From Euborellia annulipes (Eukaryota; Arthropoda; Insecta; Dermaptera; Anisolabididae), in NCBI GenBank assembly GCA_023213315.1, contig JAKCPI010000856.1, positions 20,877 to 84,876 of the forward strand: 64,000 nucleotides of DNA, in the 5' to 3' direction. The notes beneath the pieces are model-generated. The model was given only the letters and a program-made list of their open reading frames with translations. It was not told where the DNA came from and did not search any database. Within the stretch, counting starts at the first letter, position 1; each line of letters starts with the position of its first letter. Below are positions 55,440 to 64,000 of this stretch, one piece after another. A program made the translations under genes and the position numbers.

Positions 55440-55830
55440 CTTAATTTACTGGGAACATAGTATGGAATGGAATATTATGGCAATATTGTATGGTAATATT
55501 TTGGCTATATTCCCTGAATGGAAAAAAAAAAAAAAAAAAAAAAAACACGGACATAGGAATATTGCTGGAATGCTGCAGAAATTTTTAGTGCAATATTGTG
55601 GCACAATATACTGGTAACATTACATCGCAATATGTTGGCAACATTGCTGTGCAATATGTTGGCAACATTGCTGTGCAATATTCTGGCAATATGTTGGCAA
55701 CATTGCTGTGCAATATTGTGGCAATATTCCCTGAATAAAAAAAAAGCGGACATAGGAATGTTGCTGGAATGCTGCAGGAATATTTAGTGCAATATTTCGA
55801 ATGTTTTACAATAATATTCCAGCAATATTT
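55440..55830. repeat. AATATTGC minisatellite
   Basis: TGTTGGCAACATTGCTGTGC recurs with a 24-bp spacing at ~55633-55710. It is framed by two diverged copies of a longer unit (ATTCCCTGAAT, poly-A, CGGACATAGGAAT) at 55507 and 55727. Confidence 0.85.
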
Positions 55831-55893
55831 CGAGCTGTATGGGTTATAGCACAAGAAGCAAGAACTCTACCACTGTACTAAGACCCAAGAACA

Positions 55894-57164
55894 AAAAAAA
55901 AAAATTCTTGAGTATTTTATTACTCAAGACAAAAATAATTTTCGTCAATTTTATTTTTCAAACACTTGACAAAGGATCAGAGCTAATTACATTATAATTA
56001 CACAACGAATGACGTTGTTTGATAAAGTGGGGGGGGGGGCTGATAATTATTATTAATATCAGAAGGGCGGGGAGCGATGAATAAAAAACAAACTCAGGGA
56101 ATAAAATCAGTTGATTCTCTTTTAATAACAGAAATTAACGATTTAATCAATATAACAATAATCGACCACCCCCCCCCCTCTATAATCTTGATTCTTCTTT
56201 ATGTTGAAAAATAAAAACATGGCGTTATAACAAAAAGTAATTAACGTTTTGTGAATATTCAAAAAGGTTAATTTAATTTGATCTAGAAGAAATTGGATCT
56301 ACAGACAAAAAGAATAATGAGTGTAGAGTAAATCCCACTAATCCCTATGCCCTTTAAATAATAATAATCCTGTTAGAGAGTAGAGGTAAAGCTTTCCATA
56401 AAAAACAAAAAAAACGTTAATATTTAACCTTTTATTTTTGTATTATTTCCTTTTATCTAATTTTAACCTCATTTGAGAGAAAATTTAATCCTCTACAATT
56501 TATTTTATCCTGGTATATAGGCCATTTTGATAATGTCCAGAGTTTTAGAGTTATTTACAAAAAAGTAAAAAAGCTTTTTCAATTTGGAAAAAAAAATTGA
56601 CGTTTTTGTTCATAATTTCGTTAATAATTAACAGATTTTTACGAATGAATGATTTTTATAAAAGCCAAAGAACTATAGAATATCGTACATATATGTGTTT
56701 TGCATTCAGGGATATCTAAAATAGAATTAGGGGTGACCAAAGCAAAAAAAATGTTAAAAATTTGGATTTTTCTAAACTTTAAGCCGTTTGCGGCACGTCT
56801 AAATGGTCTCCGATTGGGATGAAACTTGAAATATATATGTATTATAACTATCTGTATATTTTTACGGGGTGTCGCGTTAAAAATAATTTGAACATTCTAA
56901 ATAAAAGCCGTTTTAGAGCACTTTTTCTATTAAAATTTATTTTCCTCTATATCTCTAAAACTGTGCCTGATGGAAAAATTCTAACTACATATCTGAATTC
57001 AGATTGAAAAAATTCACTAGGTTCACTAATCAGATTTCTTGTGAAAAAAACCTTGTCAACTAGTGTTATTAATTAATTATTTTCTTTATATAAGCTCATA
57101 TAAAAAAAAAAAAATACAATGGGAAAAAATATATTTGCTTTTAATAGATAGAAAATTTTCAGGA
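55894..57164. other. intergenic, nothing recognised
   Basis: AT-rich, with a short G tract at 56027 and a C tract at 56167. No exon or repeat end assigned. Confidence 0.5.
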
Positions 57165-57300
57165 CAAGCCGGGGGGGGGGCATTAGACCCCCCTGCCCCC
57201 GCTGACTACGCCCATGGAGGATGTGGTATATGGGCAGCCAAGGCGAAAAATAAAATAAAAATCTATTTTTTGTCGACGTTTCGAGTGACGATCGCACTCT
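57165..57300. repeat. MITE end fragment and hammerhead-like fragment
   Basis: GGACAAGCCGGGG to TGACTACGCCCATG is the right end of a GGGCGTAGCC element. On the minus strand at 57262-57288, CGTCACTCGAAACGTCGAC resembles the 3' half of the hammerhead-like core. Confidence 0.5.
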
Positions 57301-57381
57301 TTAACTATTCCTAAAATTCCTTTAGTGTGTATATCTAATAAAGTCTATTTTGATAGGAAACCCACCTAAAAAAAAAAATAA

Positions 57382-57735
57382 AAATCTGGTGTGACTGGTC
57401 GCACAGTACACAACTTTCTCTTACCTTGGGTAAAAGAAAGTTGTGTATTGTGCTTGTCACACCAGATTTTTTGTGACGACATATATTTAGTTCCCGCCGA
57501 TATATTAGAATTCAAGATGTAAAATTTATAAACGTGGGAAAATATTTATATTTTGTTATCATGGCAACCATCTTTCCTATAAAGTACAAGAGTAAAGTGT
57601 GCTTCAAACAATTTTAAGAGCAAAATGAGAATATACATTTTAAAGAGCATCTAAAAAATAATTGATTTTTGAATTCTAATCAAAATCGTGAGAAATTTCG
57701 GAAAAAAAACTGGCAAGAGAAAGTAAAAATAGACA
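57382..57735 (-). repeat. hairpin-tailed dispersed repeat, copy I (deleted)
   Basis: Hairpin at 57382-57472 and adjacent interior to ~57700, then directly the terminal AAGAGAAAGTAAAAA. The middle is missing, yet both ends are kept. Confidence 0.85.
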
Positions 57736-57889
57736 TTTTGAAACTTTTCAAAATGGAAGTTTTAAATCACCTCGGGGGGGGGGGGGGATTAAACTAAAAA
57801 TTTAAGTAATTCCCGATATTTTTTTATAAATATTCACAAATAGGCCTAAAAATTTTGTTTAAAAAAAAAAAAAAATATTCTTCTTTTCC

Positions 57890-57965
57890 CGCTTTATTTA
57901 ATTCAAATGTTGACGTTGCGGTCGATACTTCCGGCCTTCATCAGGACATATGCTATAACTCTTGA
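57890..57965 (-). repeat. hammerhead-like relic
   Basis: Minus strand: TCCTGATGAAGGCCGG and on to TCGACCGCAACGTCAAC. CTGATGA is intact, but GAAAC has become GCAAC. Confidence 0.4.
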
Positions 57966-58066
57966 AACAGAATTTCTTATCTCAAACTCCTCCTTGTGTC
58001 TATATTTCTAGCTAACGCGCTAATCCTTATATCCACCCGGTTCATTTCATTTAACTCCTTCTATAC

Positions 58067-58428
58067 CAGTGTTTCCCCATCCTTTTGAAGTCCACGGCAC
58101 CCCAAACGTGCGTTGCGAATAACATTACACATTAGGGGCACCCTTCCTTTTTTTTTCCCCCTAGCAAAACGAAGATTTTTCCACTCTGCAGAACATTTTT
58201 TTTCCCCCCTTCTGTGAAAATCATTTGACCTTTTTTTAGCAAAACTTTATTTTTCCCCTTCTGTGATAATCATTTTCACTTTTTTTTTAGCAAAACTAAT
58301 TTTACACCATAATATAGTAAACTTTAATTTTTTTTTTTTTTTTTCGCTTATTCAAATATCTCGCGGCACCCCTTAGCCATTCACACGGCACCCTTGGGTG
58401 CCGGGGGCACACCGGTTGGGAACCTCTG
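58067..58428. mobile_element. hAT-like MITE
   Basis: The ends are CAGTGTTTCCCCATCC and GGTTGGGAACCTCTG, with the perfect 8-bp duplication TTCTATAC (58059-58066 and 58429-58436). Interior GCAAAAC-T(n) repeats. Ends of this type are common in hAT elements of animals. Confidence 0.93.
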
Positions 58429-58444
58429 TTCTATACTATCAAGG

Positions 58445-58585
58445 ATGTCCTAGTTTGAGGAGGGACTCCCTCAGCACCTACTCCTTTCGAAGAATGCATC
58501 ACTGAGAGGGACGTCCCTTCCACAGGACAGGATATCACAACAACTCCTTCTCCTCGTAGAATTAATTGCCTCGCGAGGCAGGATT
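58445..58585. repeat. CCCTCAGCACC repeat, copy 2
   Basis: Same blocks as 49005-49140. Followed by a decayed tRNA-like sequence in reverse (~58621-58675, complement of GTGTTCAAATCC). Confidence 0.8.
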
Positions 58586-58689
58586 TGCTTTATATCAAAT
58601 AAATATTTTTATTTAATTCCACAAGCACTGGATTTGAACACGGATCTTCTTTGTACAAGCCGAGTTATGACCCTAAATATGTGAATTCA

Positions 58690-59574
58690 CTCCAATCACA
58701 AGAAATAATGGGTCAAATTGTACCTCATTAATATGTAATTTATTACATGTTCGGTTGGAATATATTTTATTATTAGAATAATTGTTGTTATATACGTATA
58801 ACGATGTCGATGATACCACCCCCCTCCCCTCCACCCCCGCTTAAATTGGATTTAATATTCGAGTCAGTGAAAACTAAATTGTTATCATAATTACAAATAG
58901 AGAGAAAAATAAGAATAAACAAACAGAATCAGTCATCAGGGAAATAATTTTGCCAATAGATAGATATTTTGGAATTAATCCATTCATCCATCCATTGGAT
59001 GGTTGCATTCCAACATTGATTCACTCATTCATTAGACGTTAATAAATTTCATTTTATCATTTTAGGAACGGAAAAACAAAAGTGGAATTGGAAATTCAAA
59101 ATTAAATTCCATTTTAATGATATCAAGGAGTGCCCGGGTGAACAAAAAAAAATAGATTTGCTGTTGTTGCCAATATATAACTGCTTTTTAATGTTTATAA
59201 CAAATTTAATTTTAAAAAAACATTTGTGAATCTATTATAAAAAAAAAAAACATTGTGTGGTTTTATGAAACCACGATGCAAGTGAAACTTTTTTTTCGGA
59301 TCGTAGGCGTTTAACTGAAAATTTTCAGAAAATTATTCAATTAAGGGTATTAAAATCGCGTTTTTAATCTTAACTTAATAATTGGAAAATGGGAGATAAT
59401 GGGAAATCAATTGGCGTATGTTAAATTAAAAACTGAGAACAATATTTATTTAGTATTTGAATCATTTTAAAATTATATTTTATCAATTTAAAAATTGAAT
59501 AATTAAATCTCACAATTATTTTTTTATAATTCGTCATATATATTAAATTTAAACTTTCCTATTTTTGTGGAATC
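58690..59574. other. intergenic, nothing recognised
   Basis: AT-rich, with CCATCCATTGGATGG-like dyads near 58987. Confidence 0.5.
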
Positions 59575-59809
59575 GCGTTAGCCGTGAAATTGTGTAAACA
59601 TTGAAAAATTTTCCTGCTCCTTATTTTAAATAATTTTAATAGTTAATTCAATCGTTAATTTATTAATTCGTGTTCCACAGTGATATTTGAGTATTGTGTT
59701 TTACCTGTGCTAATAAAACTTTTCAAATAAACTAAGAGAAACATCAGATAATGAAGAAAGGGAGGGGTGACTCCTGACCCCGGTCCGGAAGCGCTCGGCG
59801 CCAGTAAAG

Positions 59810-61102
59810 GTGACAACGAAGACTTCAACGAAGCCTCCAGCTGAACCCCAGGTTGTATTAAGTAACTCAAGCCCGGAGAGTGTGGCCAGCAAGAAGGTAA
59901 GGCCTGAGACAACTAAACCAGACATCGACGGGAAAGCCAGTCCGGTCTACAACGTGCAGGTTAGCAACAGCTTTGATCCTATTAGTGATAATGAATCGCT
60001 TTTTGAAAGTGATATGGAGAGCCTTCCTTCAGAAAACTCTAAAAACAATCCCTCGGGAGTCCCTCTTAAGAAACCCCCGCCTATCATTATTCATAAGCAT
60101 GTTGAAAATTCAAAGGCCTTATTTAAAGCCGCAAACGATTTAACAAATGGAAATATAGAAATAAAATGCACAAATACAAAAATAGTCTTTTTGCCTAAAA
60201 CTCAAGCTGATCATAAGAAAATAAATCAATTTATAAAAACTACTAATCTACCACATCACACTTATCCTTTACAAGGAGAAACTAAACTCAAAGTAGTCCT
60301 TAAAGGCCTCAGTCTAGGCATTGAGATAAATCAAATTAAGGAGGAACTCGCGGAAAGGGGGCACGCGCCCGAAAAAATTATTCAAATAAAATCGAAAGAG
60401 AAGGAAGGCTCTCTTCTGCCAATTTATATATGTATATTCCCAGCAGGGACAAAATCCCAAGAAATATTTAAAATAAATAGACTTTGCTATGTTTGCGTTA
60501 AATGGGAGAAATATAAGAATAACTTAAAGTATATACAATGCTATCGTTGCTTGTCCTTTAACCACATTTCTACCCATTGTTGCGGAGAGGAAAGATGCCT
60601 GAATTGCTCTGGGCCCCATAAGTCAGCAGAGTGTACCTCAAACATTCAAAAATGTGCAAACTGTAGGGGGACCCATAAAGCAAACGATCCGGTATGTCCT
60701 AGCTTACAAAAGGAAATTGAGAAAAGAGAACAAATACAAAACACAGTAAAGGGAAGGGTAAACTCTCCCCCTACCCTGGATGGGAACCATTTTCCGTCAC
60801 TTCCCAGGAAGCGCGACAATCTCGCGAACACACCGCCGACTTGGGTGGAGAGGAATCCCACGACAAGTGCGCAAGCAGGGAATCTGCGCAGCAATGCAAC
60901 AGACCCACGAGCCAACACTCAGACAGAAACAGCGGAAACACTGGGGGGTCTGCTTCGGGAACTAAAGAATTTACTAGCCAGCCCTGGGATAATTATTTTC
61001 ATAAAGAAGGCATTGAATCTAGTAAAGGCGCTAACACAAGCACACAATGGGAACGAGAGAATGGAAATTCTTCTCACTCAGGGGTTAGCCCTCTTCGACT
61101 AA
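59810..61102 (+). CDS. LINE ORF1, gag-like nucleic-acid-binding protein
   Basis: Open for ~430 codons to the TAA at 61100. Residues ~240-290 carry three zinc knuckles: CYRCLSFNHISTHC (CX2CX4HX4C), CLNCSGPHKSAEC and CANCRGTHKANDPVC, the Jockey-clade ORF1 pattern. The N-terminus is S/P/K-rich. In related elements this protein coats the transcript. There is no ATG near the start: the frame opens after a TGA at 59768 and the first in-frame ATG is ~70 codons in. An ATG at 59751 begins MKKGRGDS in another frame, and a one-base difference near 59771 would join it to this frame. Its 3' end overlaps ORF2 by ~260 nt. Confidence 0.88.
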   Translation: MTTKTSTKPPAEPQVVLSNSSPESVASKKVRPETTKPDIDGKASPVYNVQVSNSFDPISDNESLFESDMESLPSENSKNNPSGVPLKKPPPIIIHKHVENSKALFKAANDLTNGNIEIKCTNTKIVFLPKTQADHKKINQFIKTTNLPHHTYPLQGETKLKVVLKGLSLGIEINQIKEELAERGHAPEKIIQIKSKEKEGSLLPIYICIFPAGTKSQEIFKINRLCYVCVKWEKYKNNLKYIQCYRCLSFNHISTHCCGEERCLNCSGPHKSAECTSNIQKCANCRGTHKANDPVCPSLQKEIEKREQIQNTVKGRVNSPPTLDGNHFPSLPRKRDNLANTPPTWVERNPTTSAQAGNLRSNATDPRANTQTETAETLGGLLRELKNLLASPGIIIFIKKALNLVKALTQAHNGNERMEILLTQGLALFD

Positions 61103-63726
61103 CAAAATACACGGCAGGATTGAACATTGTAATCTGGAATTCAAATGGAATTACTCGAAAGATAGTTGAACTTATAGACTTTGCAAATAAAAGAAATGCT
61201 CATGTCATCCTTATTTCAGAAACAGGGCTTAAAATTAGCAGTAGATTATACATCCCAGGATTTACAACATTTAGAAAAGATGCAGAAGCCCCATCTCGAG
61301 GAGTCCTCTTAGCTATTCGCAATGAGCTCCAACCGGTTCAATATCCGCTAACTGATTTAGGCCATTTAGAGGCGGTTGCGGCCACAATCCTCACAATAAC
61401 AGGCAGGCTGCTAATAGTCAGTGTCTACAATTCACCAGCAAGAACCCGATTGCTAAACATAGGAGTAGTTAAAGCTCTATTTCAAAACGTCGGAGATGTT
61501 ATCATCGCCGGCGACTTTAACGCCAGACACTACGATTGGGGGTGTAGAAGCAATAATACTAACGGGATAGCGCTTCATAATTTTTGCCTACGAACTGGGA
61601 TTCAGGTCGTTCATACAAACGAGCCCACACGTTATCCAACATCGAGCAGGCAGAGGCCAAGCGTACTGGATATAGCGCTGGTAAAAGGCTTAAGAAATGT
61701 AGAAGCCAACGCAGTCAGCTGGCATGAGCTCGATTCCGATCATAACCCAGTAGTAGTAAAGTTAAAGAAAAGCGCCCAATATACATTAAAAAAGGGATGG
61801 GATCTAAAAAGAGCCAACTGGCAGGAATATAGGAGAAATATATGTCAACTTATTAATATAGAACCTATCTCCTCAAGAAATCAACTTGAAAAAGAAGTGG
61901 ACCACTTGACAGAGGTGATAATAAAATCAGCAAATCTTGCTATCCCAAAGACTAATATTGGTCATCGGCAGGATGAGATCCCCGAAAGTATAAAAAAGAT
62001 GATCGTTGAAAAAAATAGAGCAAGGCGAATTTGGAACAGGACACGAAACAGGGAAGCTAAAATAACACAAAATACACTTAGAGGGCAAATACAAATAGCA
62101 ATAGCAGAATGGCGAAAAAAGCTCTGGCTAAATAAGGTCTCATCTCTCTCAGCAACAGACTGTTCTCTATGGCAATACGTGCGCCGATTGCGAAATCAAA
62201 AGACACGCATAGGCCCCTTGGAAGGAAATAATGGTCTAGAATACCGTCCAGCAGAGCAAACTGAAATTTTGGCAAAGTCATATGAAGAGCAATTTATTAA
62301 TAAAGAAAAAACAGGACCAACAAGAACGAAACTATTAAAGAAAGCGAAGTCGCTAATAGAGGAAGAAAAAGAAAACCCTGCTTATCCCATTATAAAACCG
62401 AAACATGTCAAAAAATATATAAAATTAATAAAAAGCAAAAAAGCACCCGGATTCGATGGCATTCTACCTATATTTTTAAAACAGCTTCCAGGGAAGGCGA
62501 TACTTTTGCTAGCGTATATATTCACTGCAATGTTGCGTTTCAGCCACTTTCCCGCACAATGGAAAAAAGCCGAAATAGTGCCTATTCCAAAGCCTGGGAA
62601 ACTCGCTACAAAAGCAATAAACTACCGCCCAATCAGCTTACTCCCGGTAATGAGTAAACTAGCAGAACGCTTCATATTAGAATGGCTAGAGAAGGAAACC
62701 GAGGAGCGCCAACTGTTACCTGCCTTTCAGTTTGGATTTCGGAAAAGGCACTCAACAACCCACCAGATTGTCAGAGTTACCAAATATATCCGCGAACGGC
62801 TGCGGCTAAAGAAAGCCACCGGCATGGTCCTCTTGGACATCGCTAAGGCTTTCGACAGCGTCCGTCATTTAAACTTGGTCGTGAAATTACTGGACTATGG
62901 AATCCCTAAACAATTGTGTCATCTAATAGCTGAATTCTTATTGAACCGCTCTTTCCGAGTAAGAATCGACAACAAATATTCCGGCTGGCACCCAATACAG
63001 GCAGGGGTTCCGCAAGGCGCGCTCACATCCCCATTGCTATACGCCTTATACACAGCGGATATGCCGAAAATGAAATTTGTACAAATTGCCCAATACGCAG
63101 ACGACACGGCCTTGTATTATTCGAACAAAAATTTTACCTGCTTGAAACGAAGACTAGAAGAAGGGGTCAAGGAAGTCCTGACTTATTACAAAAAATCAAG
63201 TCTAAGAATAAATCCAGATAAGTCAGAAGTAATTCTTTTTACAAAAAAAAGAAAATACTTACACACCAAGGTTCAAATAGAAGAAGCAAAATTAAAATGG
63301 CTTCCCAAAGTAAAATATTTAGGAGTCATATTAGACAGGCAGGCAAACTGGGCAGCACACTGTCGAATGATACTGGCAAGAGCAAGACAAACGTGCAGGG
63401 CAATATGGTCCTTGGTATGTCCTAGCTCGCCTCTGGATGTTGATAAGAAATTACATCTCTATAAGGCAATAGTCAGGCCAGGAATGGCGTATGCTGCTCC
63501 TGCCTGGCTGCCGCATATATCGAAGTCGAATCTCCTTCAACTCGAAAGAGTGCAATCTAGGCTATTAAGAGCCATTGCCGACCCACCCCCAGGCATCAAC
63601 AATGAAATAATCAGAGTGGGCCTTGAAATGGAAACACTAGGAGAACATCTCAACAAAAGCATCCTAAAATTCAAGATGAAAACTCTAGTGAATGAAAACA
63701 ACCTAATAAATGAACTTTATAGTTAG
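60841..63726 (+). CDS. LINE ORF2, endonuclease and reverse transcriptase
   Basis: The open frame lies in the -1 register relative to ORF1 and ends at TAG 63724-63726; 60841 is only where the frame opens (TTG codon). AP-type endonuclease motifs in order: IVIWNSNGI, ISET, GDFNARH, SVLDIAL, SDHNPV. Reverse transcriptase: KKAPGFDGI, NYRPISLLP, FGFRKRHSTTHQ, LLDIAKAFDSV, GVPQGALTSPLL, QYADDTALY (catalytic YADD at 63093-63104), NPDKSEVILF, VKYLGVILD. No RNase H domain follows. The frame has no disruption, so the copy may be young. No in-frame ATG exists near the start, so translation probably depends on the overlap with ORF1; a GGGGGGT run at 60943-60949 is the best frameshift candidate. Confidence 0.93.
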   Translation: MGGEESHDKCASRESAQQCNRPTSQHSDRNSGNTGGSASGTKEFTSQPWDNYFHKEGIESSKGANTSTQWERENGNSSHSGVSPLRLTKYTAGLNIVIWNSNGITRKIVELIDFANKRNAHVILISETGLKISSRLYIPGFTTFRKDAEAPSRGVLLAIRNELQPVQYPLTDLGHLEAVAATILTITGRLLIVSVYNSPARTRLLNIGVVKALFQNVGDVIIAGDFNARHYDWGCRSNNTNGIALHNFCLRTGIQVVHTNEPTRYPTSSRQRPSVLDIALVKGLRNVEANAVSWHELDSDHNPVVVKLKKSAQYTLKKGWDLKRANWQEYRRNICQLINIEPISSRNQLEKEVDHLTEVIIKSANLAIPKTNIGHRQDEIPESIKKMIVEKNRARRIWNRTRNREAKITQNTLRGQIQIAIAEWRKKLWLNKVSSLSATDCSLWQYVRRLRNQKTRIGPLEGNNGLEYRPAEQTEILAKSYEEQFINKEKTGPTRTKLLKKAKSLIEEEKENPAYPIIKPKHVKKYIKLIKSKKAPGFDGILPIFLKQLPGKAILLLAYIFTAMLRFSHFPAQWKKAEIVPIPKPGKLATKAINYRPISLLPVMSKLAERFILEWLEKETEERQLLPAFQFGFRKRHSTTHQIVRVTKYIRERLRLKKATGMVLLDIAKAFDSVRHLNLVVKLLDYGIPKQLCHLIAEFLLNRSFRVRIDNKYSGWHPIQAGVPQGALTSPLLYALYTADMPKMKFVQIAQYADDTALYYSNKNFTCLKRRLEEGVKEVLTYYKKSSLRINPDKSEVILFTKKRKYLHTKVQIEEAKLKWLPKVKYLGVILDRQANWAAHCRMILARARQTCRAIWSLVCPSSPLDVDKKLHLYKAIVRPGMAYAAPAWLPHISKSNLLQLERVQSRLLRAIADPPPGINNEIIRVGLEMETLGEHLNKSILKFKMKTLVNENNLINELYS

Positions 63727-64000
63727 ATAAACATAAGTTTATGTATTTCGCTAGTATATATTTCATCTTTATATTTTATATTATCTTATATTTTTTAATT
63801 AAATTGAATGCAAGGTTTTTAAAATTTTCCTTGCCCCAAGCCTAAATGGAAAAAAATAAAATGAAATAAGTTACAAAAACTAAGAACCGATAAAATGTAT
63901 AGCGTGAGGTCGGTTATCAAACAAGTATGTACATTAATGCTCTGAAATGTATTGTAAATGTATATGTATAAAATGAATTTAATAAATAAACTTAAACTTA

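Larger units (their letters stand above)
59575..64000 (+). mobile_element. Jockey-type LINE, near full length
   Basis: Two overlapping open ORFs (gag-like with zinc knuckles; endonuclease plus reverse transcriptase), a 3' UTR of ~270 bp and an A/T-rich end (AATAAATAAACTTAAACTTA) at the window edge. The 5' boundary is approximate. No target duplication can be judged because the 3' end coincides with the window end. Confidence 0.88.

Noticed and set aside
55505..55854. Frames rich in NIA/CNVANIL repeats
   Set aside because: Translations of the AATATTGC minisatellite in several frames.

Overview
This is AT-rich, transposon-dense animal nuclear DNA. The intron-split host genes, Mos1-type mariner, Jockey-type LINE, Penelope-like element and many hAT-type MITEs point to an arthropod. 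A crustacean such as a copepod is possible, but nothing in the window fixes the species.

Host genes occupy little of it. A minus-strand first coding exon at 5768-6527 resembles the N-terminal oligomerisation domain of BCR. Five plus-strand exons between 10032 and 20656 encode the N-terminal half of a SWAP70/DEF6-like protein and stop midway through its PH domain. Five plus-strand exons between 27016 and 35413 encode the C-terminal half of the second AAA+ domain of PEX6, the peroxisomal ATPase, through to its stop codon. The last exon of an unrecognised minus-strand gene lies at 36323-36490. The C-terminal half of SWAP70 and the N-terminal three quarters of PEX6 are both missing from the 6.4 kb between them, which looks like a chimeric assembly join or a deletion.

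The rest is layered mobile DNA. At least twelve hAT-like elements have terminal inverted repeats, and most have clean 8-bp target duplications. There is a decayed mauritiana-type mariner at the left end and two remnants of a second mariner type. A Penelope-like element (PLE) has long inverted arms, and tRNA-derived SINEs are scattered throughout. A Harbinger-like element and a Transib-like element, whose ends begin with the RSS-type heptamer CACAGTG, lie between 51 and 55 kb. A Jockey-type LINE with both ORFs open fills 59.6-64 kb.

Two repeat systems are the most interesting. First, foldback elements repeatedly carry a hammerhead-ribozyme-like core (CTGANGA, a small hairpin, then GAAAC). The copy at 38949-39013 can be folded by eye into a complete type I hammerhead with all three stems. 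Second, a roughly 0.75-kb family occurs at least nine times in both orientations. It begins ACTTTCTCTTACC and ends in a ~90-bp hairpin of CTGGTGTGAC/GTCACACCAG, and part of that hairpin also appears inside otherwise unrelated hAT MITEs. The remaining introns and intergenic stretches are AT-rich with no recognisable genes.
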